Shown here in pieces: positions 1-12,800 of a DNA stretch of 64,000 nucleotides. How positions within the stretch are numbered: the first letter of the stretch is position 1; each line of letters opens with the position of its first letter. The notes under the pieces were generated by a model that saw nothing but the letters and a program-made list of their open reading frames with translations, was not told the origin of the DNA and ran no database searches. The DNA comes from Hymenolepis diminuta (lineage: Eukaryota; Platyhelminthes; Cestoda; Cyclophyllidea; Hymenolepididae): the NCBI GenBank assembly GCA_900708905.1, contig CAADRB010000015.1, forward strand, positions 1,592,899 through 1,656,898, read 5' to 3'. The translations under genes and the position numbers were made by a program.

Positions 1-689
1 TAAAAATCAATTTCAAAGGGACCGCGGCGACTGTACGGTGGAAAGAGACTTTCCTTTCATATGAGCGGGAATGAGCAACAGGCGCCATGGCGATGGTCAC
101 ACAAAACAGATCAAAATAAGTGGCAGACAGTTTTATAAGAGCTAAGGAAAAATTTACGTCTAAATCAAACGCAAATGAAGCAAATATACGGTGGGCAAAA
201 TGCATTCTGAGAGTAGAGGACAAGAAAAGGAGGAAGTGCAGTAGTTATATTCTAACGATGGATTTGACTTGGTATAGATTTAAGTTAATTTACTCTTATG
301 TAAATGATTTATTTAGCCTACAAAGTATATTACAAACAATGTTTCGTACAAATTAAATTATTCATTTACCTTTCCATTACTGGAATAAAAGATAACGAAA
401 ACAGTGTCGAATTTGATGTGACAGGCCAGTCATGGCTGAAATACCCAGGAAAGTCCATTTTTACCGAAATTCAAAAACACATCATTAAGATGATTCGTGC
501 TAGAATAGTGAAATGCATCGTTCTCAATTATATTCAATTGTTTAAAAATGCTTTGTACAATATCGAAGAGATCACTTTTCCGCTGACATAAGGAATACAG
601 CGAGTTTAAGTCTAGGTTCTGGATTCATATATTAAGGTTGTCAAGATTGATTAAAAAAATAATATATCGAAATGTTACTTCTAATCTAA

Positions 690-841
690 TTAAGTGAAAT
701 GATAGTGTATGCCACCAAGTTGGAAGTATGCTAAGCGACCAATCTCGCCACAACGCGAATTAATATGGCCTAGGAGAGAAGCAACTGGAAGCTTGGACTC
801 TAAGACCTTGTAGAGGGTCACCAGTTTGTAGCGGCAGATGG
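690..841 (-). CDS. Tentative tomosyn exon 12, 3' border unknown
   Basis: A strong polypyrimidine acceptor (ttctttttctttcatttactgttag) ends at 842, and the following frame fits the phase left by exon 11. It encodes [19 protein letters not shown], where the family has a short ITLxVLYKLKTxxxF stretch after WDAS. The LYK motif agrees but the spacing is longer by about five residues. No good donor is visible before the in-frame stop at 690, so this is a guess. Confidence 0.3.
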
Positions 842-3800
842 CTAACAGTAAATGAAAGAAAAAGAACACCAAGGATTGAGTTGACCAGATTGTATTGAAC
901 AAAGTTCAGTACAGAGTCTCAAGAGAAAATAGGGAATTGGAGGAGAAGGATTGAGCAACGGGAGATGCGTCTGACGAGCTAGGGTTCCCTCAGGTGTCTG
1001 TGTGTCTCATGGAAGACTGTTTATAACCGACACTTCGGGTGAGGACACGCAAAAGGATATGGTTGTATGCGCGCTTTAATTGGTCGGGACGATTGTAAGA
1101 AAAGGAAGGGCTGGTGCAGACAGGACTGGTTAATAGTGGGGTTGATTAAGCGGTGTCTGCTACTATCGTCTGAGGTATGTTTACCTTTCCGGGTCGATGA
1201 GACATAGGCCAGCTGAGAACACACGATGTTTGTCTATGGAGTGTTTGGGTCGCAGGAATGGTTAAAGGGTTACAGAGATTACTTATGAGGACAAGATAAT
1301 CAAATTTGGTGATGATTAGGGATGGTGTAAGATAAAATATTTCGGAGAAGAGGGATTCATCCTTCAACCTATTCAACCAGTTTCACATGCTGCGGGAAGC
1401 AGAAGATTTTGTCACTTCAGAGGTGATGCATGTTCGATTTTAACTAATGCAGACTGATAAACTTGATAAATACCCGAATTTAACTGAGTAATGAACAAAT
1501 GACAACCTTCCATCTAAAAATCGATATCTATATCTAATCAAGACCTGGAATTAATTATTTGTAAAAAATGGATTGGAATAAAATAGATGGACTATATAGA
1601 CATCGAAAATTTCAAGTTAAACTAGACAGTGCCAAGATTTGTTATTTCAAAAGATAAAAAAATAAACAGAATTTTCAATACAATCAGATGAAATTGCTCC
1701 CACTAGAGGCTTGTTGAAAACTATTTATCTGGCACTTAATTACCACAATTATCTAAAAGCACGAGGAAAATAAGTTAGAAAGCTTGGAACAAAGAGAATT
1801 TACCTTTTACATTCATCTCAAAATTAACATCGGGTAACTTATTGACTCATATCGCCTCTGTATACTCATTCAGGGCTTTCGTGAAACTACTATTATTTCC
1901 CAATGCCTGCTCAATTCGAGTGCAACCAGTGTAGCCTCCTCCTCAGTATCGAAAGCGAACCTGCATATTGATTATCGTATTTTCCTGTTTAGGACTCAGC
2001 ATATTCATCTGTTTCAAAATTTCTTCATACCATCTGTGTAGCCGCCTCATTTTTACTCCAGATCTGTAGTCGCTTCTCTCTTTCATTATCGTTGGTGGTG
2101 TATAATAATATTAAAGTATTCCTAACACTATTTAGAGAATCGGGTGGAAGCTATGATGAGTTGGTACATGAGTTTCTACAGTTTTAATTCTTAATACTCA
2201 GCACATAAAATTATGTACTGTTGGTTTTTAAAAGATCCTTTAAAGAAACTCTCATTAACTCTAATGTCCACGTTGGGAATAATATTTAGATGGGTAGTAA
2301 TAAGTTCATTTATTTAAAGATCGTATCAAGGATATGAATTGGACAATAGGATGCATAAATTTCAAATTTTAAAACGTTGAAGGGAGCGATCTGCAAGGTT
2401 TAATGTTTACCCATTCCGAATTATGACATTCTTTTCAGCTTTGATTTGTAAAGTTTGGTTCTGAAAGCATTCTTTCCAGATACATTTCCCCTCGTTTCGT
2501 TTATCAATCTTGCATTTGGATAATTTAATGAAAGCACGTATCCGGCAGCAAATAATAATAGTCATACCGCCAATATCTCCTTTAAAAGCCTGTATCTGAC
2601 ATGGAGATTTTTAAGCTAACAGGTCTCAGAAGTATTGTATATTTGTATTTCAACAACCATAGTATTTATAAGACTTAAAACGACCGGAAACTGTATACCG
2701 ATCGTTTTTTCGAGAAACGGTACAATACACTTTGGGTTTATTTTTTTAGTAATCTCCCAATAATGGACTCTAGGGTTCTTTCCGGTCTCTCAATGAACCA
2801 CGAATCCACCATTCCCAACGAAATGCGTACAATAGACCACCATGAACAATTTATCTTCCCTTCATTCTATTGTTTTCCCCAAGCCCTATTCGCGTCAACT
2901 CAGTGAATCGGAACAACATTCGCACACATAAAGCCAAACAATAATAATTAATAAATCCCTATTGTTCTGAAACCAAAATGAGGTTGAAAATGAGTTTGTT
3001 ACTACCATACTGCAAATACTGTTTAATAGCGGAGTTCTTTTAGATTTATAACAACTAAGATCAAAGGAAACTCAGAGAATTCATAATTTTTAACCTTAAC
3101 CATAGGGAATAAATCCCATCCCCAGCCATTAAACAGTAGAATAAAGGGGAAGGGTAGAATTTTGGTTATCACAGTACGTGCAGTCTTTAAAAATCTCTGG
3201 CGGAGAATTGGGTTAGACGTGGGGGTCTTATTGGTAAGAAGAGAAAAGAAAAGCTTTCTAAATGCCCTACTCCACGACAAATTATTTGCCTTTCCGCTTC
3301 TTCTCCTTCTCATACTCTTCGCCACCCGCTCCCCTTTCCTCTACAAAATTCATATAATTTATTACTAGCCTAACGTATGATGCCGTGACGTAAGTAAAAC
3401 ATAAGCGGGAACTGCCCATTTCCCGAGAGATCTGAAATTCCCCAACAGATGGTTCATAGGAGTTCTTGTAAATTTATAACAATCCAGATCAAAGGAAACC
3501 CGGAGAATTCGCAATTTTTAACCTTAACCTTATGCTAATCTCAAAAATAAGCACAAGGCTAAACAAACAGAATATAGAATTCTCAGTAGCATGACGTATT
3601 CAAATAAACACTTAACTGGATGTCGTTATAAGTCAGCGAGATACACACCTAGTTATTTAATTATTCTGAAATTCTCACCGTTATAGAGGACGGCATTTTA
3701 AGAATATATATCATGTGACTGTTTTTGTGAAAAACAATGAATAAAGACGAATTATTAACTGCTAAATATGTACGGAAGGAATTAACCTCGAGCAGAAAAT

Positions 3801-6800
3801 ATTCCAACACGTGATATGAATTAAAGTGCAACAATGCAAAAATAAGTGAGTTTTGTTATATTTAAAATGTGATTGCTAGTGTCATCTACATAATCTTGAC
3901 TATAAAAAATAGGGGAGAATAAAATCGGTCTGACTAACCGTTCAATCAAACGTACTGGTCAGCAAACTTCCGATATCAGCAGCATGAAATCCCCCAGAAA
4001 TCCAGGGATCAAGTTAGGAAAGTTAAGTGTTGGAACATTTAGATGTTATAAAATGAATTATAACCCTTCAGGAAAAGTGGAAGACTTAATGTCGGCAGAN
4101 AATTTTCAAAAAACATTATAAAGCGGATGATTATTTAAATGCAAAGTTGTTTATTAATTTCAAGGTTATTCTTCAGATTAATCAACTCTCTTGATTAGAA
4201 AGTAGACACCCTAAAACTAATTTAAGTGAAAAACTTGCTTTGGCTGAATTTTAATACTTTATCGGACTGAGCTTGCAATCAAATTTCTTAAATCCATGAA
4301 GATAAGTGTAAACGAAACCTGAATTGGATAAAGGTTAGATATTCTGCAGCAGCTCTCATAAAAAGCTCACATGTTACCATTTCACCTGCCAATCAGAAGC
4401 AGCCAGAGTGGTCGATCATCTACATCACCGAATGTGATCACCGATGAAATATTGCACATCGTGAACTCTGACTTGGCAGACGTACAGGATGACCACTAAT
4501 GAAAGCGTTCGGTTATCCAAATAATATAACAAATCAATAGATATAGTTCCCGAAATGTAAGAAAACACATCAGACTATTAACCATATTCACATGAACCAC
4601 TCAATTATGGATGAATATCAGTTAATGGGGAAAAATGCAAGCAATGATTCAATAAATTTTAAAACAAATATAGTTGTATTTTTCGAAGCAGCATTATACA
4701 TCATAAATTCTTAAAACCAACGGCATTTTTCCCATTTTTCCATTTTATTAGTGGTTAATGCGAAGTGGCCTTGATTTCCTTAATCTGGATTAACAGATGG
4801 TCAATTCGCAGCCCATCACCCGTACCTATTTCAGGTTAGAACAAAATTTCCCGAGATTAAAAAGGAGTATACGCACATAGACTAAATGAAACTGCCAATA
4901 TCACTACAGCGGCGGGACCGTAATTCATTGGGATAACGCAGAGATTGGTACACATTGAGAAGTCGACATGAAATAAGTCGATACAGAAATGGCCCCTTAC
5001 GATTAGTTACTTGCAGCATACTCAAAAAATCATCAAATTTACAATTTCTACGCAAGTTTATGTGCATCCTATGATATTGCATTTGCATTTCGAGGTAAAC
5101 AAAATTAAAACAAAGTAGGAAGAAAATACCAAGAATAACTTCTATACATTTTAAACCTACGACATCAAAACAAATGAGGACATGGAAAGACGGTCAGGTA
5201 TCGATTATTATCAACCAGCTATTATATCCGTCGTTATAACTTAAGGCAAAGTAAATAAAACTGACAATTTTAAATAATGGGAAAGTGTTTAAACTCAGGG
5301 AAGAGTAAAATAGCCAAATAATAGGCGAAGAGAATGGATTCGAGCGGAAGCAGTAAACAAATTCAGAGCACCACAAGGATCTTGCGCCATTTTACTTCTA
5401 GATTCATCTAGCTATCCACATTTTACTTAATAGGTAAATTTCACTGTATCATATTCTAATATTCAAAGTTAACATGGTAAATTTTGACATGTCCGGAATG
5501 CTCTGAACCTATTGGTCAGTTGGTTGAATAAAGTGAATGGTCTTACCACAAAGAAACGTTTCTTTCCTTAAAGCCAGGGGCAAATAGCTGACAAATAACC
5601 GAGTTTATTCAAAGTGGACTAATTAATAGGAAGCTCCTAATTGAAAGATGCGGATCATATATCTGATTGTTAACGATAACTTTAATGATAAAAATAGAAC
5701 CTGAAACAAAGAGGTGTAAGTAAGTTTTGCAACCGAAACATTTATCCAAATTAATTATGAAAGAAAGCGATTACTCCCTTTTCGGTAAGTTCGATCTAAT
5801 GGAAGTATAAGGGAAAGTTATCCCGAAAGGATAATGAGGAACTAAATGTTTGCAATAAGGCTGGTAAAGTCATCGCATTGTCATAATAAGAGAATCATAT
5901 AACTATAAAAAAGACTTTAGACGAGCGAATGTTAGAACTTATCGCTTTTACATCAGCAGCAAACTTCAATGCGTTTATTCTTAGTTTACTCAATCAAATT
6001 AATAGACTAAGCAATTTAGTGAACGAATTGGATGATAATACTGTACACGAGTTTCAAAGTCTGATGCTAAATGAGGAACTGACTGCCATGAAGTAACGCC
6101 TTAGCTTCATTAATTTAAAGTAATTTTAGCACTCGTCAACTGATTCATTCATATGCGGTATGTTGCTGGCGCAGTCTTTGAAAATACAGGAAGCACTTTA
6201 AAACTCCATTATCTTTGACAAAGAAAAGGAACGAAAAGATAACAATGAGGTTATATTATGGGAGAACAGAGGGAAGTTGCCGACCTCCAAATTAGGAACA
6301 GAAAGTGTGGTCAAGCAGTAAGATCAATCTCAATATGCAAAAACTGGATGATAGTCCAAAATCAATAAAAACAACTGGAAGGAGTGAATGAAATGAGGTG
6401 AGTGATGCTTAATTTTAGGGGGGTAGAAACGATTCAAGGTTAAAGTTATCCTTAGGTAAACTATATGAATATTAAATATGTCAAAAAAAATTTGAAACGA
6501 TGAATCAAAACACTTATATTTTTCATAGATAATTATCCGTTGATATTGACACCATTGAGTGCCAATTCACATACTCTCTATAAGAAACTAATGTCATGAA
6601 GGGTAAAAAGGACGGAATGACTCACCACCAGAAGCATCCCAGAACCGCACTGAACCGTCAGCATGTCCAGTGATGATGAGTTCTTGATATGAGCACAAGT
6701 TTGTTCCCCATTCACCACCATCAATTGGCCACTTTCGAAGTGAGAAGGAGTCGCTATTTGTTCCCGATGCCTGACTTTCAACTCCACTTTCCTGATTGTT

Positions 6801-9800
6801 TGACCTTGAGGATGCAGCGGCTCGTTTTCCCCGGCTTCCAACTGCGTAGAAAGCAGGTACAAGGTCGGCTGGACATTCGACCACATAGTGACAAGCTGTA
6901 ACTGGTGACACGGCAATATCCATTGGGTAGGGGTTCTCAAAACTTGGATACCTGGAAATTAGGGAAAAAACAAATACAAATTTGCGTGTAACTCAAGGTA
7001 AAAAAATATCAGATGTATATTTTAAAAAATGCATTTTCCTGTAATTATATCTGAGATTAACCTCTCAAACCTATTAAAAGAAGTGTCTACATCATTTTGC
7101 CACTCCGATAAGAGACTCACATTCTAACACTCCCTCCTTAATAAGCAGAATTAACCAGTACGGTTGGCCAGCCGCATTACAGGATGTGCATCGATGAACA
7201 TTCATCTTTCGACTCCTAACTTGCCAGACGTGGGTACTAACCGGCGGTCAATTCCTGAAATTGCTATTTAATCATAACATATGGCTATTACTTCGTCAAC
7301 ACGTGTCTATTATTTTCAGGCAACATTTCTAATCAGTGAACACGTTTTAGTGTTTTATATAGCTGTATTAACTGATGAATCATACCAGAATACGAAAGTT
7401 GTAGTGGAGTAATGAAAATGCACAAATTAATCAGAAATTGTCTAGCTACAAACATCACTCACGTTGCCTATCGAAATTCGGCACTATTTAGATTAAGATT
7501 AGAAAGAACATTAAATGATAAGAATCCTCCACTGCAAACCCACAATATCGCCAATTCTAATTTTAAAAGTGTCGACAACAATAACGAAGGTTTCTTCTCA
7601 TTTAACAGTGAAGGGTCACTTTTAAATTTCTTCCTAAAATTATTCTCAAGCCATGTGTAGATTCAAATATTTTTATGGAAAAAATATTTCTATTTCTCGA
7701 ATGCTTACGCAAACCAAGTGCAATTACTGCATTTCTTCTCGCACATGCCCGACGCGCACCTGCAGGATATCAATTATCAATTTTAAATCACCTCTGGATT
7801 GTGATGGCTCTATATATTGGCCTACACACGTCGATAGTACATTATTGAAAGCATGATTTCAAGAAGGTTAATACTGAAGAACACTAGCAGGCAGACGACA
7901 AGCATTAAATCAATCAAAGAATCCAATGTAGTTGATTAAGTAAATTGGTGGACAGAAGACATCGCCTATCCATTAAGACGAGGTCCAAGTTAATTTCCCG
8001 TCCTTTCTCAATCTCCTTGCTAAGTCGCGAGTTTAATCAGCTACCAGACGTACCCAAGAGGATTTCAAAATCCCTTTCAACTAGCAAGTTATGTACTATT
8101 AAGTACATTAAATTGAATGTCATATGGAAGATATTTTTTTTGACAAGGGCTGCAGAGCTTCAACATGGCGTTGACTTAGGAAAGAGAGGCGGAGTGCATA
8201 AATTGGAGATGTTGATCCTGAACCTGACGATTTCCGAATAGTCAAAATTGCTATTTACCGCACTTTGTCCATAAGGCCTTCATGGCTTAAGCATTTAGGA
8301 GTGTTATGTTCAGTTAAAACCGGATTATAAGGACGCCCGTATATGAGTCGCAGATATTAGCTCTTAAGTGTGAAGGTTTGTATTTTTTGCGTTTACGTAA
8401 TCCGACGTTTAACAAACCAGTTTAAACTTGTCGTAATAGTTTAATACATGTTTTCATAGTTTTATTTTATTATGATACTATCTTATTCGCCTCCCAACTC
8501 TTTAACGAATATATTTCTAATTTTAACTTCTGCTCAAAATGCGAATACTGTCTTCCATTTAGACTTTTCGCAGAACTCACCCGTTAGAAAGAAGATCAAC
8601 CAGGACTAAGTCTTGTTGAAGAAGGACTGCGATAGCATATGGATCACAGGCTTCTACAATGAGATAAAATGGAGAAATGAGTTTGTTGTATAACCCAATA
8701 ATTTATGCACTCAAACCAGGTAGCTCTCCTCAAAACATATGTACGATTTATGTATCAGTGCACACTTTACTGACAGAAATTCTGTTTTCTTCGTTAGGTT
8801 ATTGCAAAATGTCAATTTTTAGTCCATCTAAACAGAAGAAAGTGTTAAAGATACGATTTGGGATACATAAATTTCAATATTATATCTACTGAGAAGAGGC
8901 ATTTCAGGTTTGAAACAAAGATTCATTGCGATTTTCTCATCCATAATATTTTAGATTTTTTGGGAGCATTCAAGATAAGTAGATAAAAATATAATAGACT
9001 TACGTTTTCAGGAGCAAAGATTGGAGTCCCTCTAAATCTTAACAATGGTTCATTTCACAAGGACTTTCCAGGTTAATCTGATTGCAGAAGAAAGTACATG
9101 CCCGAATTGACCAAGCTCATTAGATCGAATAGTAGTGCCACTCCTATGTTTAGTGTTACAGGGTGTTATAAGCTAGCAAATTTTTCCAACTAATGATCAG
9201 GAGAGTAGAACTCTGCATCTATTTTAACATTGCAGAGTACATTAGAGTTCTGCTGATGCCAACGTATCATATTACTCAAGCAATATAATTAATTCATTTT
9301 ACTAATTCCCTTCCACAATGCTTCGACACCGCATTAAATTGCAATATGATTTATAAAAGGGTTGTTAGAAAGCCATATCGATGAACCTCTAATTGATTCC
9401 CATTAATAACCGAGATTATTTCGGAAGTAGTGTGAAATGAAGAATCAAATCTATGATTTGTCTTTATTTTGATAGCAAATAACTCCAAAAAGTGAAAAAT
9501 AGACAGAGAGGATAACTAATGGCGCAAAAATGCTCAATTTCACTTTGGCCAGTCAAGCGGGCTGAGAAAATTAATGCCTCCCTGAGAAGCAGAAGCAGAA
9601 GCAGCGAAAGAGTGAAAAAACAGACACTTTTATAGCTGCGGAGGGAATGCACAAACACTACTTCTTGCACGTTATTCGTTCGTTGTGCTGTTTTTCTACA
9701 TAAACTCTGATCGAAGTCATGAGAAGTTCGAAAAATAAATGGTCTTCTATTCTGAATATTTGCAAATGAAAAAAGATATTTGAACAACTTAAATGACAGA

Positions 9801-12800
9801 CCGAAAGAAAACCAAAGTTGATAACCACGGAGATTGATGAAATCATTTATTAATAAAACTCGACAATACAAGTTTAAATAACTAGAGTAATGAGAATTTG
9901 AAGTTAAAGTTTATTAACTTAAGAAACTTAGTAAAGCGTATACACATAGTAAATATTGAAAATATAAACTAAAACTTGTGAGATAGAGAAAAAAACACTT
10001 GACTCGGGCAGTGAAAAGGTATTCTTGAAGTTTTCATATTAAACCTCACACTCTGCCTCCCTCCCATGTTGACCAGAGTTAACTAATCCAGTTGGCCAAC
10101 CAAATAATTGGATGGGCACCGATAAGCATCGCTCTCGAGAAGCCTAACTTTTCAGACGTAAACACTGACCACTGCATCATCAGTGCATGAATAAGAGAAC
10201 CACCGCTCAAATGTTGTCATCTAAAAACTTTTATAATTTCGCTGTAACAAACACTAAACCTAAAAATAACGAAATATAAGGTAATGACATATATTAAGCT
10301 CTAAAGGTCAGAGCTTAAAGAAGAATATTTAGATTATACAGAGCGAAACTCCAAACTCTACCCTCTCAATACTTAGCCCTCATTTCCATAGAAAATTTCA
10401 GAACGCAATCGTCAACAATTAATTCACTTGAAAAGTCATCCCATTGATACTAGCTCCTAAGTCAAAAATTCTGCCGCAGTACAAAAATTTTAATTTGATA
10501 CTCTACAAAGAGGAATTCAGTGGAGGAATATTATTTTCATTACAAGTGGAATATCCTTTCGTGGAATATTGACATTCTCCGAGCGTTATGTTATCCACAT
10601 AACAGTTTATAGCAAAAAATATGATTACCTATTAAATGAAGAAAGCCACATTTGTCTGATAAGTCGAAACTTCTGGCTTCCCTTGTCAGTCAAGTTTGTC
10701 ATATTCCTTATTGAGAAACGAACATAAATCAGCATTAATGATTTAACCTAAATAATGGACATTGCTTTAATGTTTTAGGTTATAAAGTTTTCTGCCACCA
10801 TACATTTCTGCTATCAATCTCTAATTCTCCCTCTCTCCCGACTTCTGTTTACTGAGTTTTCATTTCCATATTTCCTCACTAAACTTGCCATTCTTTGATT
10901 TAAAGAGGTCAAACTTAGCGAATATACTCCATCAGAGCTTTTAAATCTAATATCGATCTATCTGGCGCATGTACACCCCTTAAACTGTTGCTGATGTACT
11001 CCATTACAATTTTCTCTAATTTTTCGAACTTGGCTAATGGCCTTACCATTATCAAACGCATCCCTGAAATACTAAACTTGTTTCCTTTAAGGAAGCTTCT
11101 GACAGAAAAATTAAAACATGCAGAGAAACAATTCAAACATCGAAAACTACTGACCATTGAAGTATGGCGAATTGCAGAGAGTGGTGAAAGTGACAACAGG
11201 AAAATCCATTTGCATAACGGCCAGACGCTTTCCACGCATTATCGTGATACTCGAAGTGGTGAATTCATCTTCGTCGCCATCTATAACTGCGTCCAGACAA
11301 TCTCGTCGACTTCCACCAGCGAAAACAATCATTGTCTCTCTATAAAGACCAAGGCAAATTTAGTAATTAAGTAATAGTAAAATATAAGGAAATCGATTAA
11401 AGCAGATTCATTACAAAGCGGTAACCTGTAAATTTAAGAAGCCAAAATTACGTTTTCAATGATAATAAATAAAAATATCGGGCCTAACAAGCATTCAAAT
11501 TTGGCAGGTAAAATATATTATGAAATCTCACTGAATAGATTCTGAATCTCACTTGTTAACCAGTTGTAACTAATGCAGCTGGCCGTGGTGTTCACTGAAT
11601 AAACATCGGTAACTTAATCTTTGAAATCGACGATTTCAGAATTGACAGAACAAGCAGTGATTTAAAAAAGCAACTGTAATGCAGAGAACGAATGAGAGTT
11701 TTCCGGTCACATTTATTTCAGAATATCTTTTTCTTACCTATCTTGGCTTAGTGTTGGTTTAAAAGTTAATCTACTTCCTGAGCGGCAAGTTTACATCCAA
11801 AACTCCGATTTCGCTAGACTTTTTAATAAACCAATGTTGTGCTGATTATTGTTGTAATAGAATTACGTGTTCTAAATGTTTAGTCTCCAGTCTGATGACT
11901 CAAGTGGAAGAAATAGGAGCTAAATTGGCTTATACTATCTGAAACTATACTTAGCCTAAACTAACTCCAACGATGAGAGTGGCACTACCAACTAATCTTT
12001 TACTATTCATGGATTCCAAAAGTAGGATTTCTTCTGCTATAAGAAGAAACTGTATGAAAATACAACAGAACACAAATGTTCTCGAAGTCTGAAATTCAAC
12101 GCAATTAGCTTCTCTAACCTACCAGTTTCAATTACTTCAAATAACTTAAGACAAAGAGGCACATATTGCAATTTGAACCATAAAAAAACTAAAAAACGCA
12201 GATTTTAATTTATCCTTCCTATAATAATTTTTGAATTTTATTTAAATTTTATCAAATAGACAGTAAGAAGAATTTCGATCAGTTTTCCCTATATTAACAT
12301 TTCTGCCAAGCACGAATTTCGTTTATTTTCTGATATCAAAAATTTTCTTTTCTTATATTTCTCTATTGACAACATATAATTAGTTAAATGATCAATTCAC
12401 CATAGAAAATAACAGATATGAAGAAAACTAAACCAGCCAACAAAAGTTGAGGGAAATTTAAAAAATAACCATCATTCTATTCTGTATCAAGATTTTAACT
12501 TTCCATTTTGAAAGATATGAGAGTAATGTTGTGAATAGATGTTCCATGACAGCATGGCCCTCCTACCAATTTTAATATACTGGCCAATCAGCTCTCGAGA
12601 TTTCGAAAAATTAACTAGTATACAAAAATTTAGGGGTAAAATCAACAATTATACTGTAAAAAGGTAGACTAAGATGTGATTATACTAAATGTTAAATAGA
12701 GTAGATATCCTGATAAATCCACAATTCCGATAAAATAGTATTCTTTTAATACTTTCCGTCCACTTTAATCCGTAATAATTTTGCTCATGTGCACATTATT

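Larger units (their letters stand above)
1..6625. other. Intronic DNA downstream of tomosyn exon 11
   Basis: No firm coding exon is visible apart from the tentative one at 690-841. It holds a GC-richer patch at about 930-1350, a repeat copy at about 2335-2632 shared with 35553-35830, two 80-bp direct repeats at 3018-3101 and 3448-3531, and an undetermined base (n) at 4100. Confidence 0.6.
6952..8580. other. Tomosyn intron 10
   Basis: It carries a short dispersed repeat at about 7125-7245 and, on the plus strand, a possible LINE C-terminal remnant at 7945-8241. The rest shows no recognisable structure. Confidence 0.7.

Noticed and set aside
1..120. GC-rich left edge with an open minus frame starting at an ATG
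   Set aside because: Too short and cut by the edge; no family resemblance.
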